64,000 nt of DNA from Nitrospira sp. Lineage in GTDB: Bacteria > Nitrospirota > Nitrospiria > Nitrospirales > Nitrospiraceae. Shown here in pieces: positions 31,583-40,103 of the stretch. The stretch covers positions 310,001 through 374,000 of the forward strand of contig JARFXO010000005.1 of NCBI GenBank assembly GCA_029194665.1, written 5' to 3'. A model generated the notes under the pieces. That model saw nothing but the letters and a program-made list of their open reading frames with translations, was not told the origin of the DNA and did no database searches. The position numbers and the translations under genes were made by a program. The number at the start of each line of letters is the position of its first letter. Positions within the stretch are counted from its first letter, which is position 1.

Positions 31583-32578
31583 TCACGCCCGCAATCGGTC
31601 AAAATCTTTGATGTCTTTTTTAAGATAATCACGGAGGCGTTTGATGATGCGGGCTTCTAATTGCCGGGTTCGCTCCTTCGTGATGCCGTATTTGTCGCCC
31701 AAATCATCGAGGGTCAGCGGGGAGTCGGACAGTATGCGATTTCGCAGAATATCTTCATCTCGTTCTTCCAGTGTCTTGATGAACTCGGCGAGCTTTGCCC
31801 TGAAGAGGGTCTTGAGCTGATGGTCGGCGATCTGTTCGTCCGCCGGTTCGTGGTGGGACGGCAAGACATCAAGTAGTGTGCTGTCCTGGTCTTCGCCGAT
31901 AGGCTGGTCCAGCGACAACTCCCAGTTGCCAAGGCGCTGATCCATTTCGATCACGTCTCGCTCGCGCACGTTCAGACGATCCGCGAGCAATTTGGTGTCA
32001 GGAGCGAAGCCCTCCCGCTCGAGCTTGGCCTTTTCCTTTTTTAAGTTATAGAATAGCTTCCGCTGATCCTGAGTCGTCCCGACCTTGACGAGCCGAAAGG
32101 TGTGTAAGAGGTAACGGAGGATATAGGCCCTGGACCACCAGGCTGCATAGGCATAGAAGCGCACGTTTTTCGAGGGGTCGAATTTCTTGATGGCTTGCAT
32201 CAAGCCGACGTTCCCTTCTTGAATCAGATCCATGTGGTCGGCACCGGTGTGGAGATACTCGGCTGCAATCGAGACCGACACACGCAGGTTGGCCATGATG
32301 AGTTTAACTGCCGCCTCGCGACTGCCATGCGTCTGGTACTCCTGAAAAAGCTGAAGCTCTTCCTCCTTTGACAGATAGGGGTATCGGCGGACTTCGGCGA
32401 GGTATTGCTGTAGGGCTGTGAACGGCACTACCGCAGTCGTGTCCGATCGAGGGACTGGCTCCTGCTCAGGAGCAGGACTCAGCTCGGCGCTGATAGGAAA
32501 CTCATGTGGGTCCGCTTGAGAGGGTTCGCCGTCTTCGGGCTCCTCCAGCTGTAGGTCTGTCTCGTCGAGGATGGACAT
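31583..32578 (-). CDS. rpoH: RNA polymerase heat-shock sigma factor RpoH
   Basis: 331 residues. Region 2 (ANLRVSVSIAAEYLHTGADHM and DLIQEGNVGLMQAIKKFDP, YAAWWSRAYILRYLL) and region 4 (LDDLGDKYGITKERTRQLEA) are complete. The RpoH box, QRKLFYNLKK, follows region 2.4 and separates heat-shock factors from RpoD/RpoS. The N-terminal 50 residues are acidic and unusual in length. groES-groEL follow in the same direction, so RpoH may control its neighbours and possibly itself. No terminator is evident between rpoH and groES. Confidence 0.85.
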   Translation of the reverse strand: MSILDETDLQLEEPEDGEPSQADPHEFPISAELSPAPEQEPVPRSDTTAVVPFTALQQYLAEVRRYPYLSKEEELQLFQEYQTHGSREAAVKLIMANLRVSVSIAAEYLHTGADHMDLIQEGNVGLMQAIKKFDPSKNVRFYAYAAWWSRAYILRYLLHTFRLVKVGTTQDQRKLFYNLKKEKAKLEREGFAPDTKLLADRLNVRERDVIEMDQRLGNWELSLDQPIGEDQDSTLLDVLPSHHEPADEQIADHQLKTLFRAKLAEFIKTLEERDEDILRNRILSDSPLTLDDLGDKYGITKERTRQLEARIIKRLRDYLKKDIKDFDRLRA

Positions 32579-32881
32579 ACAGACGGCAGACTACACCAGA
32601 CTGCTAGGTCGCAACAATGCTGAAAGCGGACCCAAGCACCATATCAGACCCCTTCACTGTGAACTCTGCGGACGTGGAGATGACTAAAGGCAGGGGCTTC
32701 TCTCAACTGTATGATCGGAAATTGTCGGCATGGAAACCTCTTTATCCGAATAGGACTCAGGGGGCGGCCCATTTTTTGATTGACAGTTGGGACAGAAACG
32801 AGGTTATGTGGCACCCTCCTAGTTGCTAAATCTTCGATGTTTAATGGTAAATTGTCGTACCGTGACCGATAGGACTTAGAC
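32579..32881. other. Divergent intergenic region rpoH / ribBA
   Basis: 303 bp shared by leftward rpoH and rightward ribBA. I looked for the conserved boxes of an FMN riboswitch upstream of ribBA and did not find them. A weak candidate promoter for ribBA is TTGCTA near 32823 with TAAATT about 19 bp further on. No ORF here is convincing. Confidence 0.4.
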
Positions 32882-34093
32882 ATGGCCACTCCGTTCGATA
32901 GCATCGAAAATGCGATTCGCGACATCAAGAAAGGAAAGTGCATTATCTTGGTGGACGATGAGGATCGGGAAAATGAGGGTGACTTAGTCATCGCCGCGGA
33001 GAAAGTCACTCCGCACGTGATCAACTTCATGGCCAGGCACGCACGAGGTCTGATTTGTCTGACGCTAACGCCCGACCGAGTGGAACAACTGCAATTGCCT
33101 CCACAGGCAGCGGAAAACACCGCGACCTTTGGGACTGCCTTTACCGTCTCGATTGATGCCCGTAGAGGCATTACGACAGGGATCTCTGCTGCGGACCGAG
33201 CCACGACCATTCATGTGGCCATCGACCCTACGAGCACACCGGCCGATTTGGCCAGACCTGGACATGTTTTTCCCCTGAAGTCGCAAGTTGGTGGTGTATT
33301 GAAGCGGGCTGGTCAGACTGAAGGGTCCGTCGATCTCGCGAGGTTGGCTGGGCTTACGCCAGCTGGCGTCATCTGCGAAATCATGAATGAGGACGGCACA
33401 ATGGCTCGCGTGCCGGAACTCACCAAGTTTGCGAAGCACCATAAACTGAAGATGGTTACGATTAAATCTCTCATCGAATACCGTATGCAGCGCGAAACTT
33501 TTGTGAAGAGGGCGGCGAGCGCCCATTTACCGACAATGTTCGGCGAGTTCGAAGCAGTGGCATTCGAGAACCTGATAGACAACGTCACGCATATCGCGTT
33601 GGTGAAAGGGCGAGTAGACGATGGAGAACCAACTCTGGTGCGTGTGCATTCGGGATGCCTAACGGCTGAAGTGCTGGGATCGCTACGATGTGATTGCCGA
33701 GATCAACTCCATAAAGCAATGGAGATGATTCAAAAAGAGGGACGCGGGGTGCTGCTCTATTTGAATAAACAGGAGGGGCGCGGGATTGGATTGCTGAACA
33801 AGATCAAGGCCTATGGGCTTCAAGATAAAGGTAGTGATACGGTCGAGGCAAATCTGAAGTTGGGTTTTAAGCCTGACCTGCGAACGTACGGTGTAGGTGC
33901 GCAAATCCTTGTGGATTTGGGGCTGCATGCGATCAGAGTGATGACGAATAACCCGCGGAAGATCGTCGGGATCGAAGGATATGGCCTCAAAGTCGTCGAA
34001 CGTGTTCCGATTGAAATTCCCCCGCGCGCGGCGAATGTCCGGTATCTTCGGACGAAGAAGGCGAAATTGGGCCATCTTCTCAAGAAAGTTTGA
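32882..34093 (+). CDS. ribBA: Bifunctional DHBP synthase / GTP cyclohydrolase II
   Basis: 403 residues, first steps of both riboflavin branches. Residues 1-205 form 3,4-dihydroxy-2-butanone-4-phosphate synthase ([29 protein letters not shown]). Residues 206-403 form GTP cyclohydrolase II with zinc cysteines in [20 protein letters not shown] and the active-site GRGIGL and NPRKI segments. Both halves look catalytically complete. It heads the rib-nusB-pur gene run; ribH follows after 58 bp. ribD and riboflavin synthase are not in the window. Confidence 0.95.
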   Translation: MATPFDSIENAIRDIKKGKCIILVDDEDRENEGDLVIAAEKVTPHVINFMARHARGLICLTLTPDRVEQLQLPPQAAENTATFGTAFTVSIDARRGITTGISAADRATTIHVAIDPTSTPADLARPGHVFPLKSQVGGVLKRAGQTEGSVDLARLAGLTPAGVICEIMNEDGTMARVPELTKFAKHHKLKMVTIKSLIEYRMQRETFVKRAASAHLPTMFGEFEAVAFENLIDNVTHIALVKGRVDDGEPTLVRVHSGCLTAEVLGSLRCDCRDQLHKAMEMIQKEGRGVLLYLNKQEGRGIGLLNKIKAYGLQDKGSDTVEANLKLGFKPDLRTYGVGAQILVDLGLHAIRVMTNNPRKIVGIEGYGLKVVERVPIEIPPRAANVRYLRTKKAKLGHLLKKV

Positions 34094-34151
34094 TGTGCTG
34101 TTTCAGCTCAAGTCCGATGTCAGGAATTTCAGACAGGGCGGCAGTTGAAAG

Positions 34152-34685
34152 ATGAAGTACAGAAGGATGGGACGCTCCGCGGTGGGATTTCGAATCGGCA
34201 TTGTCGCGGCGAAGTTCAACCAACAGGTCACGAACAAATTACTGAATGCCTGCGTCGATACGCTGAGTGCCTATGGTGTCCGTAAGGAGAGCCTTCATGT
34301 CGTGCGGGTACCGGGGGCATTCGAAATTCCACTTGTCGCGCGCGCCATGGCCAAGTCCGGTCGGTTTGATGCGGTGATTTGCCTGGGGGCGGTCATTCGT
34401 GGCGACACCCCACATTTTGAGTATATCTGTGCTGAGGTCAGCCGAGGCATCGGTCAAGCGGCTTTGGACACCGATATTCCGATCATTTTCGGTGTGTTGA
34501 CCACCGAGACAGTTGCGCAGGCAGTGGAGCGCGCGGACCCGAGGCAATTCAACCGTGGCGGCGAGGCGGCGAAGTCTGCGATCGAGATGATGATGGTGAT
34601 GAGACAGGTGAACAGGATCAGACAGAAATCGGATGCGGGGACATCGGTTGCACCCCGGATGGCCGCGCGGCGGCTTACGAGCTAA
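34152..34685 (+). CDS. ribH: 6,7-dimethyl-8-ribityllumazine synthase
   Basis: 177 residues; joins the RibB product to the pyrimidine intermediate, forming the lumazine precursor of riboflavin. Motifs: FNQQVTNKLLNAC, VRVPGAFEIPLVAR (substrate loop), CLGAVIRGDTPHFEYIC (catalytic His), PIIFGVLTTET and the C-terminal NRGGEAAKSAIEM. About 20 residues of Arg/Ala-rich tail extend beyond the family core. Between ribBA and nusB, with nusB starting 3 bp after the stop. Confidence 0.95.
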   Translation: MKYRRMGRSAVGFRIGIVAAKFNQQVTNKLLNACVDTLSAYGVRKESLHVVRVPGAFEIPLVARAMAKSGRFDAVICLGAVIRGDTPHFEYICAEVSRGIGQAALDTDIPIIFGVLTTETVAQAVERADPRQFNRGGEAAKSAIEMMMVMRQVNRIRQKSDAGTSVAPRMAARRLTS

Positions 34686-34688
34686 GGT

Positions 34689-35150
34689 ATGGGAGCTCGT
34701 CATCAGGCGCGCGAGCGAGCCTTGCAGATTCTGTTTCAGCATGACATTCACGGAAAGGCTGACGTGCCGCTCGACGAATTTTGGCATGAATACTCGGCGT
34801 CCGAGGAGTCCAAAGCGTTCGCGGAAGGGTTGGTACAGGGTGTGCTGGAGCATAAAAATGAACTCGATGCTACCATCGGTAAGTATGCGACGAATTGGAC
34901 GGTGAACCGCATGCCGGTCGTCGACCGCAACATCCTGCGTGCCGGACTGTACGAGTTACTATGGTTGGATGAGGTGCCTGCAAAGGTCACCATGGATGAA
35001 GCTATCGAACTCGCGAAAAGTTTCGGCGATGACGATGCCTCAAAGTTCGTGAACGCGGTTCTCGACAAGGTCTTGGCGACCGAGTCGCGGTTGGCCGCAA
35101 AACGGGCGGACCCGGATCGGGCGGTTGGTGGGAGAGCCGACAGTGATTGA
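34689..35150 (+). CDS. nusB: Transcription antitermination factor NusB
   Basis: 153 residues; binds BoxA with NusE (S10) for rRNA antitermination. Motifs: [59 protein letters not shown], and [12 protein letters not shown]. The gene starts 3 bp after ribH, the ribH-nusB arrangement found in many bacteria, and its end overlaps the purB start by 8 bp. Confidence 0.95.
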   Translation: MGARHQARERALQILFQHDIHGKADVPLDEFWHEYSASEESKAFAEGLVQGVLEHKNELDATIGKYATNWTVNRMPVVDRNILRAGLYELLWLDEVPAKVTMDEAIELAKSFGDDDASKFVNAVLDKVLATESRLAAKRADPDRAVGGRADSD

Positions 35151-36483
35151 GCGTTACACACGTCCCCAAATGAAGGCCATCTGGGACCTGAAGCACAAGT
35201 ATGAGATCTGGTTGGAGGTTGAGCTGCAAGCCTGTGCGGCCTTCGAGCAGGCCGGGCAGGCGCCACGTGGGACGGCGGCGAAAATCAGGAAAAAGGCCAA
35301 GATCGATGTTGAACGGATTGCCGAAATCGAAAAGGTTACCAAGCATGATGTGATCGCCTTTCTTGAATCGCTCATGGATACGGTAGGGCCGGAACATCGG
35401 TTTCTCCATATGGGACTCACGTCTTCGGACATTGTCGATACGTCGCTTGCCGTACAAATGACCGAGGCGCTCGATCTGATTTTGAGGGGAGTCGAGGAGC
35501 TTCTCGTCGTGCTGAAACAGCAGGCGCTCCGCTACAAGAGCCAGGTCATGGTGGGACGGTCGCATGGCATTCATGGTGAGCCAATCTCATTTGGTCTGAA
35601 GATGGCCCTGTGGTACGAAGAAGTCCGACGTCATCAGGCACGGTTGCGGCAGGCTCGGAACGAGATTGCCGTCGGCAAGTTGTCCGGCGCGATGGGGACC
35701 TTCGCGCACCAGGCGCCCGCCATCGAAGTATATGTGTGTGACAAACTCGGCTTGAAGGTGGATCCCGTCTCGAATCAGGTCGTCCAACGTGATCGCCATG
35801 CCTTCTATGCAACGGCGCTTGCCTTGCTTGCTGCAAGCATCGAGAAGTTTGCTACCGAGATTCGTCATCTTCAGCGCACGGAAGTGCTCGAAGCCGAAGA
35901 ATTTTTCTCCGAAGGACAAAAGGGATCGTCAGCGATGCCTCACAAACGGAACCCGATTGTCTCGGAGAACCTCTGCGGCTTGGCTCGGGTGGTGAGGGCC
36001 AACAGCGTCGCAGCGATGGAAAACGTCGCACTCTGGCATGAACGCGACATCAGCCATTCGTCCGTCGAGCGGGTGATCATGCCGGACAGTACAATCTTGA
36101 TCGACTACATGCTTGCCAAGGTGACGGATCTGATGAAGCACTTGGTCGTCTATCCGGATCGAATGAGGCGGAACCTCGAACTGACGGGCGGACTCATTTA
36201 TTCGCAGCGGTTACTGTTGACCTTGGTTGAGAAGGGGGCGCAGCGAAAGGAATCGTACGAAGCGGTTCAGCGCAATGCCATGGCATCCTGGAGGGGAGGG
36301 GGCGCACTACAAGAATTGGTCCTCAAAGACCCTTTTATTTCACAGCATCTCACAAAGAGTGAAATTGCCGCCTGTTTCAACCCGACACATTATCTGCGCC
36401 ACCTGGATCAGATCTATCGGCGGGTGTTCGGACGCAACAGGCAACGATCGCCCGACATCAGAACGAAGGGAGCGAGATCATGA
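35143..36483 (+). CDS. purB: Adenylosuccinate lyase
   Basis: 446 residues from the GTG at 35143 ([14 protein letters not shown]), which matches the family start and has GGAG 8 nt upstream; a TTG at 35125 would add six residues. Cleaves SAICAR and adenylosuccinate to release fumarate. Motifs: [17 protein letters not shown] GLTSSD, the signature [20 protein letters not shown] (catalytic Ser loop), and RSHGIHGEP (catalytic His). Overlaps nusB at its 5' end and chlorite dismutase at its 3' end (ATGA), so the transcript is continuous. Confidence 0.93.
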   Translation: MIERYTRPQMKAIWDLKHKYEIWLEVELQACAAFEQAGQAPRGTAAKIRKKAKIDVERIAEIEKVTKHDVIAFLESLMDTVGPEHRFLHMGLTSSDIVDTSLAVQMTEALDLILRGVEELLVVLKQQALRYKSQVMVGRSHGIHGEPISFGLKMALWYEEVRRHQARLRQARNEIAVGKLSGAMGTFAHQAPAIEVYVCDKLGLKVDPVSNQVVQRDRHAFYATALALLAASIEKFATEIRHLQRTEVLEAEEFFSEGQKGSSAMPHKRNPIVSENLCGLARVVRANSVAAMENVALWHERDISHSSVERVIMPDSTILIDYMLAKVTDLMKHLVVYPDRMRRNLELTGGLIYSQRLLLTLVEKGAQRKESYEAVQRNAMASWRGGGALQELVLKDPFISQHLTKSEIAACFNPTHYLRHLDQIYRRVFGRNRQRSPDIRTKGARS

Positions 36484-37271
36484 CTCGGTTACCTGTCAGG
36501 TGGCTGGTGCTGATTTGGTTGATGGTTGGTTCCTGGGGATCGAACGCTCAGGCGGCGGATCGAGAGAAGCTTCTCACTGAACCGGGAGCCTACGGCACGT
36601 TCGCCATCTTCGCGCTCAATGAGGAGTGGACGAAGCAGGACCCAGCGACGCGGATCGTCCGTCTGACCTCGCTGAAAGGTGTGGTGGAACAGCATCGAGA
36701 GCATGTGGCAATCGATCTGTACCTCCTTCGAGGACTTTCCGATCAAGGCGACCTCATGTTCCGTATTCATGCTGCGGAATTCTACGAGACTCAGGAGTTT
36801 CTCCTGGATCTGCAGAGCAGCCAATTTGGGAAACAGCTCAAAACGGTCGGGATCATGCACGGGCTCACCAAGAAGCCGAATTATGTGCCGGGCTTCTCGG
36901 ATCAGATGAAGGCTGACTTGAATGCCATCAGTGAGCCCGGCAAGAAACCCTTTGCGATTGTGATTCCGATCCGGAAATCGGCCGACTGGTGGGGGCTGGA
37001 TCAGGAGAAACGGGCCGCGATGATGCAAGAACATACCACCGCCACGCTGCCCTACTTGAAGACGGTCCAACGGAAGCTCTATCACTCCAGCGGACTGGAC
37101 GATCAGGACTTCATTACCTATTTTGAAACCTCCAAGCTGGAAGACTTCCACAGCCTGGTGCTGTCGCTCGAAAAAGTGCAAGAATTCCGCTATACGCGGC
37201 GATTCGGACATCCGATCCTACTCGGTACGATGAAATCGTTGGACGAGGTTGTAGAACTGTTGGCGCAGTAA
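36480..37271 (+). CDS. cld: Periplasmic chlorite dismutase
   Basis: 263 residues with a signal peptide ending near AQA (residue 26). Haem enzyme converting chlorite to chloride and O2. In the precursor, His185 (QEHTTATLPYL) and Arg198 (TVQRKLYH) are 13 residues apart, as are the proximal His160 and distal Arg173 of Nitrospira Cld, so the active site is intact. RKSADWWGL and YFETSKLEDF match the pentameric long-chain clade. Its start overlaps purB (ATGA) and purC follows after 23 bp, an unexpected home for a respiratory-type enzyme. Confidence 0.92.
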   Translation: MTRLPVRWLVLIWLMVGSWGSNAQAADREKLLTEPGAYGTFAIFALNEEWTKQDPATRIVRLTSLKGVVEQHREHVAIDLYLLRGLSDQGDLMFRIHAAEFYETQEFLLDLQSSQFGKQLKTVGIMHGLTKKPNYVPGFSDQMKADLNAISEPGKKPFAIVIPIRKSADWWGLDQEKRAAMMQEHTTATLPYLKTVQRKLYHSSGLDDQDFITYFETSKLEDFHSLVLSLEKVQEFRYTRRFGHPILLGTMKSLDEVVELLAQ

Positions 37272-37294
37272 GTTGAACCATGTGAGGTCCGATC

Positions 37295-37999
37295 ATGGCG
37301 ACGGGCGAGCTTCTGTACGAAGGCAAGGCGAAGAAGATCTTTTCGACGGGAAATCCCGACCAAATCGTGCAGTATTTCAAGGACGATGCGACGGCGTTCA
37401 ACGCACAGAAGCGCGGCACCATCGTCGACAAAGGCGTCATTAACAACAAGGTCTCGGAGCGGCTTTTTCGGCTCTTGGAGCAAGCTGGGATAGCGACACA
37501 CTTTGTGGAGCGGTTGAATGACCGTGAAATGCTTACGAAGAGAGTCAGGATCGTACCCGTCGAAGTCGTGATCCGAAACGTCGTGGCGGGCAGTTTGGCC
37601 AAACGGCTCGGACTGAAGGAGGGGAACCGGGTGGATCCGGCGGTGGTTGAGTTTTATTACAAGAACGACGCTCTTGGCGATCCGTTGGTCAATGACGATC
37701 ACCTGCGGCTGATGAATGTTGCGACGCCAGGCGTGTTGCGTGAGTTGCGTGAACTGGGGCACGGGATTAATAAGGTCATCAAACCCTTCTTCGCTGAGCG
37801 GATGATGCAGCTCGTCGATTTCAAGCTCGAGTTCGGAGTCTTTCACAATAAACTGATTCTGGCAGACGAAATTTCTCCGGATACCTGCCGTTTCTGGGAC
37901 ATGACGACCGGTGAGTCGATGGATAAAGATCGGTTTAGAAAGGATATGGGGAAGATCGAGGAGGCATATCAGGAGGTGTTGAAGAGGGTTTGCGGGTGA
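37295..37999 (+). CDS. purC: SAICAR synthetase
   Basis: 234 residues; ATP-dependent joining of aspartate to CAIR in purine synthesis. Motifs: LLYEGKAKKIFSTG, DDATAFNAQKRG, FVERLNDREMLTKRVRIVP-VEVVIRN, GDPLVNDDH, and LADEISPDTCRFWD. Complete. It sits between cld and a small membrane-protein gene; purS and purQ follow. Typical bacterial size. Confidence 0.95.
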   Translation: MATGELLYEGKAKKIFSTGNPDQIVQYFKDDATAFNAQKRGTIVDKGVINNKVSERLFRLLEQAGIATHFVERLNDREMLTKRVRIVPVEVVIRNVVAGSLAKRLGLKEGNRVDPAVVEFYYKNDALGDPLVNDDHLRLMNVATPGVLRELRELGHGINKVIKPFFAERMMQLVDFKLEFGVFHNKLILADEISPDTCRFWDMTTGESMDKDRFRKDMGKIEEAYQEVLKRVCG

Positions 38000-38153
38000 G
38001 AAGGGGACGGCGGGATCATCCTCATTGCTCGCGCAACGCGCATGCGGGACTGATTTGAGTGCGAACAGATCGGGCGATGCTCGTTGCATGCGCGCAGTTG
38101 AGGACAACCCCGCCATCCCCTTCAAGAGAGAAAGGGGAGGAGAAAGGGAAAAG

Positions 38154-38372
38154 ATGCTGAGGGCATATCTGAATTATGGCCTGATCGCATCGGTGGTGGT
38201 TTGGGCGGCCATCGTTGGAGTGATGGCCTATCGGTTGAACGAGTCGCCCTGGCGGTGGGCGTTCGTTGGGCTGGTATTTGCCGGCGGACTGACCATCGCG
38301 GCCATCTTGTGGATCAAGAAATATGTGGATCGGTTGAACGAAGCCGATGAAAAGCGGGAGACCAAGTCGTGA
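38154..38372 (+). CDS. Small two-helix membrane protein
   Basis: 72 residues from the ATG at 38154, chosen because GGAGGAGAAAGGG precedes it and because the open frame upstream looks non-coding. Two hydrophobic helices, LIASVVVWAAIVGVMAY and WAFVGLVFAGGLTIAAIL, then a charged cytoplasmic tail. Its end overlaps purS by 4 bp, so it is translationally coupled to a purine gene. No family recognised; it could be a transporter-like or membrane-anchoring accessory. Confidence 0.6.
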   Translation: MLRAYLNYGLIASVVVWAAIVGVMAYRLNESPWRWAFVGLVFAGGLTIAAILWIKKYVDRLNEADEKRETKS

Positions 38373-38611
38373 AAGCCAAAATTCATGTAACGTTGAAGCA
38401 GGGCATCTTGGATCCGCAAGGCAAAGCTATCGAACATGCGCTGGATTCCATGGGATTCAAGAATGTCGCAAATGTTCGCGTAGGAAAGTACATGGAGCTG
38501 GATCTTGATCAAAACGATAGGACCAAGGCTGAGGCCGAGATCAAAGGCATGTGTGAAAAGTTATTGGCGAACACCATCATTGAAGAGTATCGGTACGAAT
38601 TGCAAAGCTGA
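38369..38611 (+). CDS. purS: FGAM synthetase subunit PurS
   Basis: 80 residues from a GTG at 38369. PurS assembles with PurQ and small PurL into formylglycinamidine ribonucleotide synthetase. Motifs: [40 protein letters not shown], and [17 protein letters not shown]. Its presence means the PurL here should be the short form, encoded elsewhere. purQ starts 29 bp later. Confidence 0.93.
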   Translation: MKAKIHVTLKQGILDPQGKAIEHALDSMGFKNVANVRVGKYMELDLDQNDRTKAEAEIKGMCEKLLANTIIEEYRYELQS

Positions 38612-38640
38612 CTGAACCTCAACGTCCTTCTTGTTGGGCT

Positions 38641-39336
38641 ATGAAAATCGGCGTCGTTGTCTTCCCCGGTAGCAATTGTGATCACGACTGCGAGCATGTC
38701 TTCAAGGACGTGCTGGGACAAGATGTGACGATGATCTGGCACAAGGAAACTTCTTTGGCCGGTGTGGATGCCATCATCCTGCCCGGCGGATTTTCGTACG
38801 GTGACTATCTCCGGACTGGAGCGATTGCGCGGTTTTCTCCGGTGATGAACTCGGTGAAAGAATTTGCCTCCGGAGGTGGGTTAGTGCTCGGGATTTGCAA
38901 TGGATTCCAGATTCTCCTCGAGGCAGGACTACTGCCGGGCACCATGTTGCGGAATAGGTCGTTGCATTTTATCTGCCGCGAGACCTGCGTCAAAGTGGAG
39001 AATGCTGCGACGCCGTTTACGAATGTGTGCAGGTCCGGACAAGTGCTCAAGATCCCGATCGCTCACGCGGATGGGAACTACTACACCGATCCAGTGACGC
39101 TAGCCGGGCTTCAAGCCAATGCACAGATCATCTTCCGTTATTGTACGGCCGACGGGAAGGTGACGCCGGAAGCTTGCCCGAACGGCTCGCTCGATAATAT
39201 TGCCGGCATCCGCAATGCCGAAGGCAATGTGTTGGGCATGATGCCGCATCCGGAACGTTGTGCCGAATCGGTTTTGGGCAACGAAGACGGGCGGGCTGTT
39301 CTGTCGTCAATAGTAGCGGGGATCAAGAAGGTGTGA
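38641..39336 (+). CDS. purQ: FGAM synthetase glutaminase subunit PurQ
   Basis: 231 residues; class I glutamine amidotransferase supplying ammonia to PurL. Motifs: [32 protein letters not shown], nucleophile Cys in [18 protein letters not shown], and the His/Glu pair MMPHPERC near the C-terminus. Complete, last recognisable gene of the purine run; a broken relE gene follows 9 bp downstream. Confidence 0.95.
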   Translation: MKIGVVVFPGSNCDHDCEHVFKDVLGQDVTMIWHKETSLAGVDAIILPGGFSYGDYLRTGAIARFSPVMNSVKEFASGGGLVLGICNGFQILLEAGLLPGTMLRNRSLHFICRETCVKVENAATPFTNVCRSGQVLKIPIAHADGNYYTDPVTLAGLQANAQIIFRYCTADGKVTPEACPNGSLDNIAGIRNAEGNVLGMMPHPERCAESVLGNEDGRAVLSSIVAGIKKV

Positions 39337-39345
39337 AGATTAGGA

Positions 39346-39567
39346 GTGCCTACTCGGTCCTTCTCGCCTCCTACGGAGCGTCAACTCAAAACGCTCACCG
39401 AAGCGATTCAGAAACGGTTCATCCCGAGCCTGAAGACCCTGCAGCACAATTTTCATCCACAGCGTCAGGGCATTCTCCGGAAAGGGACAACCTCTACCGC
39501 ATCAGGGAAGGCGACTGCCGGTTCTCTATACGATTCAAGACAAGGAGCTAACCGTAATCCGAAATAA
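39346..39567 (+). pseudogene. RelE-type toxin gene broken by frameshifts
   Basis: Frame 1: FSPPTERQLKTLTEAIQKRF, then LKTLQHNFHPQRQGILRK; after a shift near 39480 frame 2 gives ERDNLYRIREGDCRF, and after another near 39520 frame 3 gives LYTIQDKELTVIRNNV. Joined together they follow the RelE/ParE fold order ending in LYRIREGDYRV-YTI-D. The conserved last strand is degraded. No antitoxin gene is adjacent on either side, so it is an orphan relic beside the purine genes. Confidence 0.55.
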
Positions 39568-39576
39568 CGTGGTTCA

Positions 39577-39879
39577 ATGCGTTATCGTACCCATCAGAAA
39601 TTCTCAGTGCCGCTCGACCGTGACCAGGTCGCGCAAGACTGGCACCGGCGGGGGTATTCCTGTGACCTGTTTACCGATCCTCCCGGCAGGGAGTGGAATG
39701 ATTTCGTTCATTCGGCGAGCGAGCTCGTAACCGTTATGGATGGGAAGCTTAGGCTGACCATCGACGGAGAAGAGATCATCGCAGAGCCGGGCGACGAAGT
39801 GTTTATTCCGAAATCTGTTCGCCATTCCGTCAAGAATATTTCCTCCTCTATGACGCACTGGCTGTATGGGTACGATTAG
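39577..39879 (+). CDS. Cupin-domain protein
   Basis: 100 residues forming a single cupin barrel: SELVTVMDGKLRLTIDGEE, EPGDEVFIPKSVRHSVKN and THWLYGYD. The metal site is partial: the usual first-motif G-x5-HxH is replaced by WNDFVHSASE, with one His retained, and the second motif keeps His in RHS. Function unknown; such proteins often bind sugars or small ligands. Immediately follows the relE relic, no operon partners. Confidence 0.7.
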   Translation: MRYRTHQKFSVPLDRDQVAQDWHRRGYSCDLFTDPPGREWNDFVHSASELVTVMDGKLRLTIDGEEIIAEPGDEVFIPKSVRHSVKNISSSMTHWLYGYD

Positions 39880-40103
39880 AAGAAAAGTGTGCGAAGCACC
39901 GTTTCCACACAACGTGGGGCCTGTGAGATTTCGACCTACTACGGAACCCGGGCAGATCCTCCTCAATTTTAGGCCTGACAAATAGGTATCTGTTTCTGCT
40001 ATCCTAGCGCCCGTTTCTCACCGCTAGACTCACTTTCCGCAGGCTTGAGACGGTTTGAGGCCACGCACCTCACTGTCGGTAGCCATCTAAAGGGGGAAAG
40101 TAG

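Noticed and set aside
32579..32881. FMN riboswitch before ribBA
   Set aside because: The conserved RFN boxes are not present.
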